Source: Mesorhizobium sp. WSM2240 (GTDB lineage: Bacteria; Pseudomonadota; Alphaproteobacteria; Rhizobiales; Rhizobiaceae). From it: a stretch of DNA of 64,000 nt. This document shows, in pieces, positions 40,644 to 50,068 of this stretch. The notes beneath the pieces were generated by a model, which saw only the letters and a list, made by a program, of their open reading frames with translations, ran no database searches and had not been told where the DNA came from. The stretch lies in contig NZ_CP159253.1 of the NCBI RefSeq assembly GCF_040438645.1, forward strand, positions 806,001-870,000. The letters are read 5' to 3'. The position numbers and the translations under genes are program-made. Position 1 is the first letter of the stretch, and every line of letters starts with the position of its first letter.

Positions 40644-41651
40644 TCATGCGCATGGCGCGTTCTTGAACAGATACGCCTTGGCCCGCTGCAGCATCTGCGC
40701 CAACCGTTCCGCACGCGGCCCCAGCGGGGTGATGGCCTCCCCGGCGTCGCGCAACAGATCCAGCGCGAACTGGCGCGCTTCCTGCAGCCCCATGACCGAC
40801 GCGCAGGTCGGCTTCTGCGCGGCCGCGTCCTTGCCGGGAGTCTTGCCCAGCGTCGCGGTATCCGCTGTCGCGTCGAGAATGTCGTCGACCACCTGCAGCG
40901 CCAGGCCGAAACAGGCGCTGTAGCGATCGAGCGCACAGTACAGCGCAGCGTGCGCGGCATCCTCCACGATGGCGCATAGCGCGCCCATGCGAACGGACGC
41001 GCGCACTAGCGCTCCGCTCTTCATCCGGTGCATCGCCACGATCCTGTCCAGCTCCACGTGCTTTCCGACCAGCGACAGATCCATGGCCTGCCCGCCTGCG
41101 GCACCCTCGGCGGACACCGCCTGCGCCAGTTCGCGCACGAGCGCGATACGGTTGTCGCCCGGCGCATCCAGGCTCGCCAGGGTTAGGAAGGCGTGCGCCT
41201 GCAGCGCATCGCCGACCAGGATCGCAGTGGCTTCGCCGAACTTGACGTGCACGGTCGGAAGGCCGCGGCGAAGCACGTCGTCATCCATCGCGGGCAGGTC
41301 GTCGTGGACCAGGGTACAGGCGTGCATCATCTCGATGGCGGCGCCGACGTCGTCGAGCATGTGCGCCGGCGTGTCGACTAGTGCGCCGGCAGCCAGACAG
41401 AGCAAGGCGCGGGTGCGCTTCCCGCCATGCAAGGTGGCGTAGCGCATCGCCGCCATCAGCTCGGTCTCACCGTCCTCTTCGGCGCAGAGAAGACGCGCCA
41501 GCGCCTGTTCGACCCGCTTTGCGCCGTCCTGCATCCAGATCTCCGGCAGCAGCCTGCCGGATGCGCCGCCCGCCTGCGCGCCCAATCCGCCTAGCGCAAA
41601 AACGCCAGTTCGGTCGTCGTGTAGCGTGGAACCGGTCTGCATGTTGTTCAT
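40644..41651 (-). CDS. ggps: Geranylgeranyl diphosphate synthase
   Basis: This trans-prenyltransferase supplies GGPP to CPS. It has 335 residues. GGKRTRALL precedes the first aspartate-rich motif DDLPAMD (117-123), and the second, DDILD, lies in QVVDDILDATAD. The chain is full length, unlike the truncated ggps reported in some rhizobial operons, so the operon can make its own precursor. Starts at 41651 or 41642 are both possible; AAGGAC lies just upstream. Confidence 0.93.
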   Translation of the reverse strand: MNNMQTGSTLHDDRTGVFALGGLGAQAGGASGRLLPEIWMQDGAKRVEQALARLLCAEEDGETELMAAMRYATLHGGKRTRALLCLAAGALVDTPAHMLDDVGAAIEMMHACTLVHDDLPAMDDDVLRRGLPTVHVKFGEATAILVGDALQAHAFLTLASLDAPGDNRIALVRELAQAVSAEGAAGGQAMDLSLVGKHVELDRIVAMHRMKSGALVRASVRMGALCAIVEDAAHAALYCALDRYSACFGLALQVVDDILDATADTATLGKTPGKDAAAQKPTCASVMGLQEARQFALDLLRDAGEAITPLGPRAERLAQMLQRAKAYLFKNAPCA

Positions 41652-41794
41652 GTCCTTGTACCTGACAGGAGACGGCCACGGCGAGCGGCGAGCCGCCGCG
41701 GTGTTGCCCGGCGTCGCGCCGAGCGCGCGCCGAGTGCAGCAATGCTGCGCGTCGCGGCGCCGCTGCCTCGCCACACGGGGCATGCGATGTCAGC

Positions 41795-43138
41795 TCATGA
41801 GAATCCGATGCGGATTGCCATGGACGGATGTGCGGTCGGATAATAGCGCCGGCCTTTATCGACGCCGCTCAGCAACCGCGGCCGCACCCCGGCCTTGTGC
41901 ATGGTCAGCGCCAAGGCGATGCAGAACTGCACCATTTCCAGCCATACCAGGTGGTAGCCGATGCAGACGTGTGGCCCGGTACCGAACTGCAGCATGTCCA
42001 CCGGCCGGATCGGCTCCGTGCGTTGCAGCCACCGCGCCAGGCGGAACTGATCAGGCGCCTCGTGCAGCAGTGCCGAGGTCGAGAAATGCAGCAGCGGGAT
42101 GCACAGATGGGTGCCCGCGCGAATCCGCCGTTGGCCGAGTTGCAGTTCGTGCAGCGCGCGACGCGGCAGGAGCGTGGTCGCCGGATACATGCGAAGCGTC
42201 TCGCGGAACAGCGCCTCGGCGACCGGGCACTGCGCCAGGTCCGCGTGCCGGGTCGGCACCGCGCCCACGCGTTGCGCCTCCTCGACCAGGGCGTCCCACA
42301 GCACAGGCTGCCGCGCCAGCTCAATCACCATCCAGGCCATCGTCGAGGCGGTGGTGTCATGACCGCCAAGCAGCAGCAAGCGGATATTGGCGACCAGGAC
42401 GTCATCGGAGAGCGCATCGTCGCTGCGATCGAAGGCGCTCACCATGTCGTTGATCAACCCGGTGCGCGCGGCATGAGCGCGCGCGTCGCGCACGAACTGG
42501 CGCAACTGCGCGTCGATCCAGTCGCGGGCGGCGCGGCCGCGCCGCAAGGGCAGTCCGGGCAGGTCGACTCGGGGCGCGACGATCAATTGCAGCAATTGCC
42601 GGTACTTGCGATGCCATCCCGGCAGGTCCTGCGCGGGGATTCCCATGAGGCTGAAGATGAGCTTGAGCATCAGGTCGCCGGTTTCGCGCAGGATGGTTAC
42701 GTCGCCGCGGTCGCGCCACGACTGCACCCGCGCCCGGATGATGGGCGCGAACAGGTCGCCGATGCCGGCCTGGGTCAGCCCTCTGGGCAGGAACGCCGCC
42801 TTGATCGCGTCGCGCGCCTGCCGATGCGCGCCACCGTCCTGGGCGACCAACGTTCCGGCAAGCAATTCGGGTGCCATATCTTCCATCAACGCCGAGGACA
42901 CGTCCTTGTGCCGGAGCAGTGCGAACGCATCCGGATCCACGCAGGTCATCAGGTGTCCGGCAGGGCCGAAATCCAGCCAGAAGTGGCTGCCCAGCGTCCG
43001 CTCAGCGCGCCGCAGCAGGCGCGGCAAGTCGCAGACGATGGCGGGAAGATGCCCGACCAGGGGGAAAGCGCCGGGCACGACCGGGATATCGTCCCGCAGC
43101 CGGTGCCGACGGTCCAGCGGGTTTAGCAGCATGACCAT
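41795..43138 (-). CDS. cyp117: Cytochrome P450 CYP117 (ent-kaurene oxidase)
   Basis: This P450 oxidises ent-kaurene to ent-kaurenoic acid. The 447-residue protein has the I-helix GGHDTTAST, an ExxR in LFRETLR and the haem loop FGTGPHVCIG with ligand C392. The ATG at 43138 overlaps the SDR stop by one base (TGATG). A frame opening at 43366 is a shadow of the SDR gene. The assignment rests on operon position and P450 type. Confidence 0.93.
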   Translation of the reverse strand: MVMLLNPLDRRHRLRDDIPVVPGAFPLVGHLPAIVCDLPRLLRRAERTLGSHFWLDFGPAGHLMTCVDPDAFALLRHKDVSSALMEDMAPELLAGTLVAQDGGAHRQARDAIKAAFLPRGLTQAGIGDLFAPIIRARVQSWRDRGDVTILRETGDLMLKLIFSLMGIPAQDLPGWHRKYRQLLQLIVAPRVDLPGLPLRRGRAARDWIDAQLRQFVRDARAHAARTGLINDMVSAFDRSDDALSDDVLVANIRLLLLGGHDTTASTMAWMVIELARQPVLWDALVEEAQRVGAVPTRHADLAQCPVAEALFRETLRMYPATTLLPRRALHELQLGQRRIRAGTHLCIPLLHFSTSALLHEAPDQFRLARWLQRTEPIRPVDMLQFGTGPHVCIGYHLVWLEMVQFCIALALTMHKAGVRPRLLSGVDKGRRYYPTAHPSMAIRIGFS

Positions 43139-43974
43139 CAGCAGCGCGCCGCTTTGGTGGTGTCGCCGGCAGCCCGCGGGGCGCGGCTGTTGCCCCCGTC
43201 GGCGTACGTCGGCACATGCGCCAGCATGCCGCCGTCGATGCACACGACCTGGCCGGTGATCAACGCAGCCTCGTCGGAGAGCAGGAACGCCACCAGCGCA
43301 GCCACGTCCTCGGGGCGGCCGACGCGCGGCAGGAGCTGGTGCCGCCGCAGATGCCGTTGCATACACTCGTCCAGCTTGGCGAGGAGACGCTCGGTCATGA
43401 TGAGTCCCGGCGCAACCGCGTTGCAGCGGATCTGCGCATGACCGTACTGGGTGGCGAGCGAGGCCGACAGCATGTTCATCGCCGCCTTCGACGCGGCGTA
43501 GGACGTCAGCGCGGTATCACCGCTGAGCCCCTGGCACGACGACATGTTGACGATCGCGCCACCGCCGCGGGCGATCATCCGTGGGATGGCCTGCCGGCAG
43601 CAGAGAAGCGTGCCGCGCAGATTGGTCGCCATGGTCTGATCCCAGACCGCCAGGTCCAGGTCGAGAATCGCGCGGTCGAGCGGGGTCAGATGCATGGCGC
43701 TCGCGTTGTTCACCAGCAGGTCGACCCCACCGAAGTGCCGCTCCGCCGTCTCGAACAGCGCTGCCACCGCCTGCGCATCGGCGATGTCCATGGCCAGGGC
43801 CAGCGCGTGGCCCGCTTCGGCCGCGATCTGCGCGGTGCAGGCGATCGCCGTCGAGCCATCAATGTCGGCCACCACCACTCTGCCGCCCTCCCGCGCGATG
43901 GCGAGGGCGCATGCCCTGCCGATGCCGGCGCCGGCACCGGTCACCACGGCCACCTTGCCTTCAAACCGTCCCAT
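43138..43974 (-). CDS. sdr: Short-chain dehydrogenase of gibberellin synthesis
   Basis: This NAD(P)-dependent SDR has 278 residues. The cofactor motif TGAGAGIG is at 12-19, NNASA follows, and the catalytic residues are S145 or S146, Y159 and K163 (YAASK). In the bacterial pathway it oxidises GA12-aldehyde to GA12. It starts inside the 3' end of the ferredoxin gene behind a perfect AGGAGG, giving tight coupling. The C-terminus extends about 20 residues past the usual SDR end. Confidence 0.94.
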   Translation of the reverse strand: MGRFEGKVAVVTGAGAGIGRACALAIAREGGRVVVADIDGSTAIACTAQIAAEAGHALALAMDIADAQAVAALFETAERHFGGVDLLVNNASAMHLTPLDRAILDLDLAVWDQTMATNLRGTLLCCRQAIPRMIARGGGAIVNMSSCQGLSGDTALTSYAASKAAMNMLSASLATQYGHAQIRCNAVAPGLIMTERLLAKLDECMQRHLRRHQLLPRVGRPEDVAALVAFLLSDEAALITGQVVCIDGGMLAHVPTYADGGNSRAPRAAGDTTKAARC

Positions 43975-44269
43975 CGTGTCCTCCTGGATCGCGTTGGTCT
44001 TTCGCGGCATGCCGCTCGGCCTCCGCCGGAGAAGGCGCAGGGTCGGCGCTGGCGCGCCCGTCATCGTCAGCGTCGCTTTCGATGACCCGAATGGCGGCGA
44101 CCGGGCACTGGTTGGCCGCGAGCCGCACGGCGGCGTGCAGCGCCTGCGGGACCCTCGCCACGCACACTTCGGCCACGCCGTCCAGTTCGCGCTGGCGAAA
44201 GGTGCCCGGCAGCGTCAGCACGCACTGCCCGGTGGTTCCGCACAGATCCTGGTCGATCACGACGCGCAT
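43961..44269 (-). CDS. fd: 3Fe-4S-type ferredoxin of the gibberellin operon
   Basis: This is a 102-residue ferredoxin. Its first 65 residues form the domain (VIDQDLCGTTGQCVLTLP with C10 and C16, and NQCPVAAIRV), and a disordered acidic tail follows. It donates electrons to the P450s, CYP114 in particular. Its ATG is one base after the CYP114 stop, and its end overlaps the SDR start by 14 bp. Confidence 0.92.
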   Translation of the reverse strand: MRVVIDQDLCGTTGQCVLTLPGTFRQRELDGVAEVCVARVPQALHAAVRLAANQCPVAAIRVIESDADDDGRASADPAPSPAEAERHAAKDQRDPGGHDGTV

Positions 44270-44270
44270 C

Positions 44271-45560
44271 TCAGCCCTTCTGCGCATGCAGCCGCACCGG
44301 CAGCGCGCGGAACGTCCTAAGGAACGCGGAGGGCTCCCGGGTCGGCTGCTCGGCCAATGCCAGCGTGGGGAAGCGCGCCTGGATCCGCGGCAGGCTCTCG
44401 GCCAACTGCACCCGGGCCAGTTGCGCACCGAGGCAGAAGTGGATGCCGTGGCCGAAGCTCAGCATGATCTTCCCGTCGGTCGACATGCCAGGACTGGTGC
44501 CGTAGAACCGCGCGGGATCGAAGCGGTCGGGATCGGCGAAGGCGTCCGGGTCGCGATTGCCGGCCGCGATCAGCACGCGCACATCCGCGTTCTTCGGGAT
44601 CACCACGCCGCCCAGTTCGATGTCGCGCTGGGCGATACGCGGAATGGAGCTGAACATGGCGGGCGCGTCGCAGCGCAGGACTTCTTCGACGAATGCCTCC
44701 ACCCCCAAGGCGTCTCCCTGCAGCCAGCGTCGCTGTTCGGGATATGCCAGCATCGCCAGGACCGCATGGTCGATGGTAGCGGCAGTGGTGGCGAAGCCGC
44801 CCAGCAGCATGCCCCACAGCATGCTGATCAACTCCGCATCTGACAGCGTGTCGGCATCGTCATCGTGTGCGCCGACCAGCTTCGACACGATGTCCTGGCG
44901 GGGATCGGTGCGCTTGCGCTGTATGAGGTCGCCGAAGTAGGCCTGCACCCTGGCGCTGGCCGCGTCCGCCGCGGCGAGCTGGGGATCGCTGGCGTGCGGG
45001 CTCAGGCCTTCCAGAATGGCGCCGATGCCGGCGGCGAGCCCGAACGTGTCGTCCTGGGGCATGCCGAACAGTTCGGCGAAGACCAGCATAGGCAAGGCCA
45101 GCGCGAATTCCCGATGCAGGTCCACCGCCTCCCCGCGCTCCAGCGCGGGCGCCATGGCGTCCAGGCGCGCTGCGACGATGCGCGCGATGCTCGGCCGCAG
45201 GTTGTCGATCTGGCGCATGGTGAAATCGCGCGAGATCAGCCGGCGCAGACGCGTATGCGTCGGTGGTTCCTTCATCGCTAGCGTGGACGCCAGCAGATTG
45301 AGCGACAGGCTGGTCGCCGCACGCGGGAAATAGCGCGCCAGTTCGCCCGGCGCCGGTCCCCGAAACGCATCGCCCGTGGCCTTCAGCGCCCAGTAGATGT
45401 CGGCGTGGCGGCTCAACAGAAAGAGGCCCGACGCCGCGCGATGCACCGGATCGTGCTCGCGCAACCACCGCATGAACGGATACGGGTCGTGGATGCACGC
45501 TGGCGACGCCAGTTCGGCGAAGGCGTCCCGGCATGCTGCCGTGGTTTTTTGCATGTCCAT
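44271..45560 (-). CDS. cyp114: Cytochrome P450 CYP114
   Basis: With the operon ferredoxin, CYP114 carries out ring contraction of ent-kaurenoic acid to GA12-aldehyde. From the ATG at 45560 (AGGTAA just upstream) the protein has 429 residues. It has an I-helix GGFATTAAT, ExxR in EEVLR and haem loop [10 protein letters not shown] with C376. The open frame continues upstream into cyp112 but that part is unconserved. Confidence 0.94.
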   Translation of the reverse strand: MDMQKTTAACRDAFAELASPACIHDPYPFMRWLREHDPVHRAASGLFLLSRHADIYWALKATGDAFRGPAPGELARYFPRAATSLSLNLLASTLAMKEPPTHTRLRRLISRDFTMRQIDNLRPSIARIVAARLDAMAPALERGEAVDLHREFALALPMLVFAELFGMPQDDTFGLAAGIGAILEGLSPHASDPQLAAADAASARVQAYFGDLIQRKRTDPRQDIVSKLVGAHDDDADTLSDAELISMLWGMLLGGFATTAATIDHAVLAMLAYPEQRRWLQGDALGVEAFVEEVLRCDAPAMFSSIPRIAQRDIELGGVVIPKNADVRVLIAAGNRDPDAFADPDRFDPARFYGTSPGMSTDGKIMLSFGHGIHFCLGAQLARVQLAESLPRIQARFPTLALAEQPTREPSAFLRTFRALPVRLHAQKG

Positions 45561-45652
45561 CTTGGTTACCTGTTGGCTGGCTGATCTGACCGGCGCGCCA
45601 GGCGCGCCGGCAAATTGCGGAGAAGATCGCGATTCCTGGCGGCGTCCGCGCA

Positions 45653-46855
45653 TCACCAGAGCACCGGGAACTCCTCGAACCCGCCAGTGATGATCTCCTT
45701 GCGCAACTTCAGTTCTTCGGGCGCCACGGCCAGGCGCAGCGCGGGAAAGCGCTGGAAGATCGAACCGAACACCACTTTGAGTTCCAGCCTGGCCAGCGCC
45801 ACGCCGATGCAGTAGTGCGGCCCGTAGGAGAACGCCAGGTGCGGGTTTTTGTCGCGTCCGATGTCGAAGATTTCCGGGTCGTCGAAATGGCGCGGATCGA
45901 ACGACGTCGCCGGCAGGCCGACCAGCACCTTGCTCTCCGCGGGAATATTCACGCCCGCGATGGTCACGTCGGTCCTCGGATAGCGCATGATGCCGTCCCA
46001 GCCCGCGCCCGGCGGGTACATGCGCAGAATTTCCTCCACCGCCTTCTCCACCAGAGATGGATCGTCAACCAGGCGGTCGCGCTGTTGCGGATGGCGGAAC
46101 ATGGCCAGCAGGCCGAATTCGATCTGCGCGACGGTGCTCTCGTGCCCCGCCACCAGCATGCCCGCCGCCAAGCCGATCGCCTCTTCCTCGGTCGCATTGC
46201 CTTGATCGACCGCCGCGAGCAGATCCGTTAGCAGATTGTCGCCCGGATCCTGGCGCTTGTCCCGCATCTTGCCGCGAATGTAGGCGCGCAGTTCTTCCCA
46301 GGCCAGGCGCGATGCGCTGCGCGGGCCGCTTTCATGCTGGTGCGTCATCACCTCGTCAGACAGCCCGGCGAAAAAGGCGTGATCCTCGTAGAGCACGCCC
46401 ATCAGCGCGCTGATGACCATGGCCGGAAGCGGAAAGGTGAGATGGCGCCGCAGGTCGGCGGGCTGGGGCTGGGCCGCCAGCGTCTCGAACAACTGCGCGG
46501 CGATCGCCTCGACCTGCTGCGCGAGCAGCTTCACCCTGCGGTTGCTGAAGGCAGGCGCCACGATCGTGCGTAACCGGGCATGCTCGCCCCCCTCGTGCGA
46601 GACCAGCCACCCCGGCGAACCGAGAATCACCGAATCCGGGGTGAATGCCGCCGGCGGCATTCCCGCGGGCCGGAACGCCGCGTCTGACAGCACCGCCTTG
46701 GCCTCGTCGTAGCCTGTCACCCACCAGCCTTCGTGCCCGGACGGGAAGCGCACGCGGTGGATCGGACCGTTGGCGCGTAGCGCCAACATCTCGGGCGAGG
46801 GTTCGATGTGATCGACGCGCCACATCGGCAGCGTCGGCAAGGGTTGTTCGGACAT
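45653..46855 (-). CDS. cyp112: Cytochrome P450 CYP112
   Basis: This first gene of the gibberellin operon encodes the multi-step C20 oxidase that converts GA12 to GA9. It has 400 residues, with I-helix AGHESTVAQ, ExxR in EEILR and haem loop [10 protein letters not shown] with C349. No CYP115 gene, which would hydroxylate GA9 to bioactive GA4, precedes it. The upstream 300 bp contain only a candidate sigma-54 promoter. Confidence 0.95.
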   Translation of the reverse strand: MSEQPLPTLPMWRVDHIEPSPEMLALRANGPIHRVRFPSGHEGWWVTGYDEAKAVLSDAAFRPAGMPPAAFTPDSVILGSPGWLVSHEGGEHARLRTIVAPAFSNRRVKLLAQQVEAIAAQLFETLAAQPQPADLRRHLTFPLPAMVISALMGVLYEDHAFFAGLSDEVMTHQHESGPRSASRLAWEELRAYIRGKMRDKRQDPGDNLLTDLLAAVDQGNATEEEAIGLAAGMLVAGHESTVAQIEFGLLAMFRHPQQRDRLVDDPSLVEKAVEEILRMYPPGAGWDGIMRYPRTDVTIAGVNIPAESKVLVGLPATSFDPRHFDDPEIFDIGRDKNPHLAFSYGPHYCIGVALARLELKVVFGSIFQRFPALRLAVAPEELKLRKEIITGGFEEFPVLW

Positions 46856-46930
46856 GGTGGCACTTCACTCTCTAAGCGATCGAAGGGCGGAAGGTGACCG
46901 GGGTCGGCTGCTGCCATCGTCTCTGAACGG

Positions 46931-46946
46931 TTCAATAATCGTGCCA
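46931..46946 (-). promoter_or_regulatory. Candidate sigma-54 promoter of the gibberellin operon
   Basis: On the minus strand TGGCACG-ATTA-TTGAA has the same -24 and -12 boxes as the nifH promoter at 157. It is 76 bp upstream of the cyp112 ATG. No TGT-N10-ACA site is seen upstream; the nearest, TGT-N12-ACA around 47034, has the wrong spacing. Confidence 0.6.
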
Positions 46947-47241
46947 ACCTGGCGAATCGAGCCGGCGACAGAAGTTTATGCTTGCTGTTCAGCCCTTTAG
47001 CGTGCGGCAAACAACGGATCGGCTCACCAAGCCTGTGGCGCGGACCTGACAAACCCGACAAAAGTGTCGCGAAGCCGCCATTTTTGCAGGGATGGCGGAC
47101 CCAAAGAGATCCACTGAAACCGGCGCGGGAACTCAGCGACAGCGGATTGATCTGATCAGCACGCCGCGGCACCGCCGGTGACGGTCTCCCCGGATGTCAA
47201 AGCCAAGGCTTGAACCCTGCGATAATCTGTGGTGCGAGGCA

Positions 47242-47340
47242 GACGCTCATCCCCGTCGCTGATGTCGATCCCAAGCTCGGCCAACAGGTGGAGGTCCACT
47301 ACGACCTGCCGCAGACCTCGCTGCAGCTCGCCTTTCCTGG
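47242..47340 (+). pseudogene. M16 peptidase fragment
   Basis: Translation gives [20 protein letters not shown] then QTSLQLAFPGV. This corresponds to [20 protein letters not shown] in the intact M16 protease at 52844-55579, diverged but colinear over 30 residues. It is a relic of a second M16 gene cut by IS21-like sequence. Confidence 0.8.
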
Positions 47341-47354
47341 CGTCGGATGCGTAT

Positions 47355-47640
47355 TTCAAGCGATCGTGAGCACGGATTTCACGGGATGATGAGCAACGAT
47401 TTCAGACGATCGTGAGCAACGATTTCAGGTGATCTGAGCACCTTTTCGGAGGTGCGGAATGCTTCGGCCGACAACTCAACCGGTCTACAGGATGCCTCGT
47501 TCAAAACGAGGAAGCCTGATGCCAACCCAGAGATTGTCGATGCGCCGGATCAGAGAAGTTTTACGTTTAAGGCATGTCCAGAGCCTGACCGAACGCGTCA
47601 TCGCGCACACGCTCGGGGGTAAGCAACGGCAACCACAGAA
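47355..47640 (+). mobile_element. IS21-family end and istA N-terminal fragment
   Basis: Three roughly 23-bp direct repeats, gatcgtgagcaacgatttca and variants, at 47355-47427 are typical multiple binding sites at an IS21 terminus. They are followed by an open frame from 47520 reading MPTQRLSMRRIREVLRLRH, the N-terminal HTH of IstA. It degenerates within 40 codons. No istB or opposite end is present. Nothing further is recognised up to 48041. Confidence 0.8.
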
Positions 47641-48041
47641 GTTTCTCAATTCGCCCGACAAGCGTGCGTGCCCGAGAGCGGAGCTCGTATCGGCAGGACT
47701 TCGGGCACAGCATCAGCCCAAACTCTGATCCCCAGATTCGTGGACTGCCGCAGCGAACCGCATCGGACCCGTTCGATCCGCATCGCCCCGCAACATATCC
47801 GCGCCAGTCTTGGCGCCACCCACTCATATTCTGAGTGTTGCGAGCGCGGTCGCTAGGCGCTGCACACCGCGCTTGATCTCGCGAACGGACCGCAAGCAGC
47901 CTTGTCCTGGTGTCTTTGGCCGGTTCGATTTTTTCGGCGGTGACAAGGGTGTGTTGACGTTCCTGAATTCTCTCCATCGTTCATCCCTCCCGTTCGGCGA
48001 AGGATGGCGCCGGAGGCGGTATGCCTCCGGCGCGTCGTGCG

Positions 48042-48560
48042 TCACGCGTTGCTGATTGCTATTCGCTTCACCTTGGACTGCGCGTTCTGGCTCTTCGGCA
48101 GCGTCACGTTGAGAACGCCGTTCTTGAAAGACGCGTTGACTTTGTCCTTCTCGACATCATAGCCGATCGGAATACGGCGCTCGAACTGGCCGTAGAAGCG
48201 CTCCGAGAAGTGGCGATCCTTGTCTTCCGTTTCGGAGCGTTTTTCGCCGCGCAGCGTCAGCATGTCGTCGTCGAGCAGGACCTCCATGTCCTTCTCCTCC
48301 AGACCCGGGACTTCGGCGGTCACGTGGATGTCCTTGTCGGTCTCGGAAATCTCCACGCTCGGCCAGCCGCGGCTGAATGGGAAAGTCTGCCCGAACGAAG
48401 GAAGACGGGAATCGAAGCCCCGGAAAACGTCGTCGAACAGCCTGTTCACCTCGCGGTGCAGCGCCAGGAACGGGTCCTGGTCGCTGTCGCGATAAACGCT
48501 CGGAGCCTGGTTGTTGCTGAGGCCATTACGGCCCCAGGGGATGAGTTCACGCATGTTCAT
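48042..48560 (-). CDS. Hsp20/alpha-crystallin small heat shock protein
   Basis: This holdase chaperone has 172 residues. An alpha-crystallin domain spans about 65-160 (WPSVEISETDKDIHVTAEVP, LEEKDMEVLLDDDMLTLRGE, FKNGVLNVTLPK) with the conserved G-V-L motif. AGGAGAAACGACC precedes the ATG. It lies 80 bp after the other Hsp20 gene on the same strand, and the two likely form an operon. Confidence 0.93.
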   Translation of the reverse strand: MNMRELIPWGRNGLSNNQAPSVYRDSDQDPFLALHREVNRLFDDVFRGFDSRLPSFGQTFPFSRGWPSVEISETDKDIHVTAEVPGLEEKDMEVLLDDDMLTLRGEKRSETEDKDRHFSERFYGQFERRIPIGYDVEKDKVNASFKNGVLNVTLPKSQNAQSKVKRIAISNA

Positions 48561-48640
48561 GGTCGTTTCTCCTCATGTTCCAACTGACATCAGCCGGCAC
48601 CGGGCGGCACCCAGTGCCTCCTTTCAGCGAGGCAGGTCGG

Positions 48641-49114
48641 TCAGGCCGCCTTCGTGCCGGATTCAATCTGCTGCGGCTCGGGCTTGGTCTGGCCCTTGCC
48701 GATCTCGATCCGCCGCGGCTTCATCTCTTCGGGAATCTCCCGCTTCAGATCGATGCTGAGCAGGCCTTTCGACAGGCTCGCTCCCGCGACCTTGACATGG
48801 TCGGCCAGCTCAAAGCGACGCTCGAACGCCCGCTCGCCGATGCCGCGGTAGAGGTACTGGCCTTCATCGTCCTCGCCAGGTTTCGATCCGCTCACAATGA
48901 GCATGTTGGGCTGGTGAGTGATCGTCAGCTCGTCCTGAGAAAAGCCGGCCACCGCCATGGTGATGCGGTATTCATCCTCACCGGTCTTGGCGATGTCGTA
49001 AGGCGGCCAATTGTCGATCGTGGTCACACGGCTCGCATTCTCAAGCATGTCGAAGATGCGGTCGAAGCCGATGCTCGACCGGAACAGGGGAGTGAAATCG
49101 AGGTTTGTCCTCAT
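48641..49114 (-). CDS. Hsp20 small heat shock protein (IbpA-like)
   Basis: This small heat shock protein of the rhizobial class A/IbpA type begins MRTNLDFTPLFRSSIGFDR. It has a crystallin domain through GERAFERRFELADHVKVAGA and LSKGLLSIDLKREIPEE. Two ATGs are in frame. The one at 49114 is preferred because AGGAGG lies 8 bp upstream, whereas it is only 2 bp from the ATG at 49120. The leader looks like a ROSE RNA thermometer. Confidence 0.92.
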   Translation of the reverse strand: MRTNLDFTPLFRSSIGFDRIFDMLENASRVTTIDNWPPYDIAKTGEDEYRITMAVAGFSQDELTITHQPNMLIVSGSKPGEDDEGQYLYRGIGERAFERRFELADHVKVAGASLSKGLLSIDLKREIPEEMKPRRIEIGKGQTKPEPQQIESGTKAA

Positions 49115-49185
49115 AGCCATATCCTCCTTTGAGCAACATGGATACGAGAAGGCGCCAAGAAGCCTTGACGCCTCCTGAGTTTATG
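49115..49185 (-). promoter_or_regulatory. ROSE-like RNA thermometer in the Hsp20 leader
   Basis: In the transcript, TTGCTCAAAGGAGGAT places the TTGCT anti-Shine-Dalgarno motif just before AGGAGG, as in ROSE elements of rhizobial heat-shock genes. Upstream, ggcgtcaag and cttggcgcc form a 9-bp stem (one G-U pair) with a GCTT loop. The structure was judged by eye. Confidence 0.6.
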
Positions 49186-49471
49186 CCGGCCCCTTTCGGC
49201 GACAGGCGATTATCGATTTAGAAACAGTGCGTTGCGTGTTCAAGAGGGCGGCCTAGGAAAAATTTCAAGCAAGGCCGGCTGAACTGGATTCAACGATCCG
49301 AACCCGATCGAGGCCTGGCGTCGGCAAAATTGGCCGGCAGGGTGGCGGCCAAACGAGCACTGGCTGGCGTCAAGGGTCTTGAAGCTCGGCCTTGCTCAAT
49401 CCATCTCACTTTTGGGCGCCGCAATGGCGCCGATTGCTTGCTCGAAAAGACCATCAAAAATGGAGGAAGTG

Positions 49472-49939
49472 ATGAATGACGTACGGTTTCCCGAACCGGT
49501 CGTGCTGGAGTTTGCAACCGGCAAACGGCAGGTCGCAACCAGCTTCGAAGCAATTGAATGCCTGCGCCAGCAGTGGCCGGAATGGGCGCGCGGCCGCAGC
49601 TGGCGATCGGCTCACCGCGCCTGCCGCGATGCGCTTGACGGATGGCGCAATCCAACAGACGCCCGCAGGACCTTCTTGAAAGCGGCGAGGCAGGCGGGCC
49701 TCCTTGCCAGCGATCCTCGTTCCTCGCCGCCGCGAAGAAAGTCGCGTTCGGTCAAAATGTTTGGGTGTACACCCCAAGCCGGCTCAATGGAGGGCGATGA
49801 TGGCGTCCACCGCACGCCATTCAGACGGCCTGATCAGCCGTTGATGGCCGATGCACGCCGCGCGCAGCGTGCCTTCGAGTTTGCGCTCCCAATAATCGAA
49901 AAAGCCGATCAGTTCGGGGATTGCGGAGCCAGGTCATAA
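49472..49939 (+). CDS. DUF982 domain-containing protein
   Basis: The product has 155 residues. Residues 8-90 match the rhizobial DUF982 family (FEAIECLRQQWPEW, SAHRACRDALDG, ARRTFLKAARQAGL). The family's function is unknown. The last 60 residues are an unusual extension. GGAGGAAGTG precedes the ATG at 49472, which fixes the start. Confidence 0.8.
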   Translation: MNDVRFPEPVVLEFATGKRQVATSFEAIECLRQQWPEWARGRSWRSAHRACRDALDGWRNPTDARRTFLKAARQAGLLASDPRSSPPRRKSRSVKMFGCTPQAGSMEGDDGVHRTPFRRPDQPLMADARRAQRAFEFALPIIEKADQFGDCGARS

Positions 49940-50068
49940 TCCCGCCAGACAAGAGCCATCCTGGAAAGAGCTGCCGCAGGCCCGGATGGCCGGTTGATAA
50001 TGGATTTCGGCGGACGCTGCGGCATCGAACCGTGTTGAAAAATCCGCGCTAAGAGCGGATAATGGAGC

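Noticed and set aside
47030..47055. NifA activator site for the gibberellin operon
   Set aside because: The TGT and ACA half sites are 12 bases apart, not 10.
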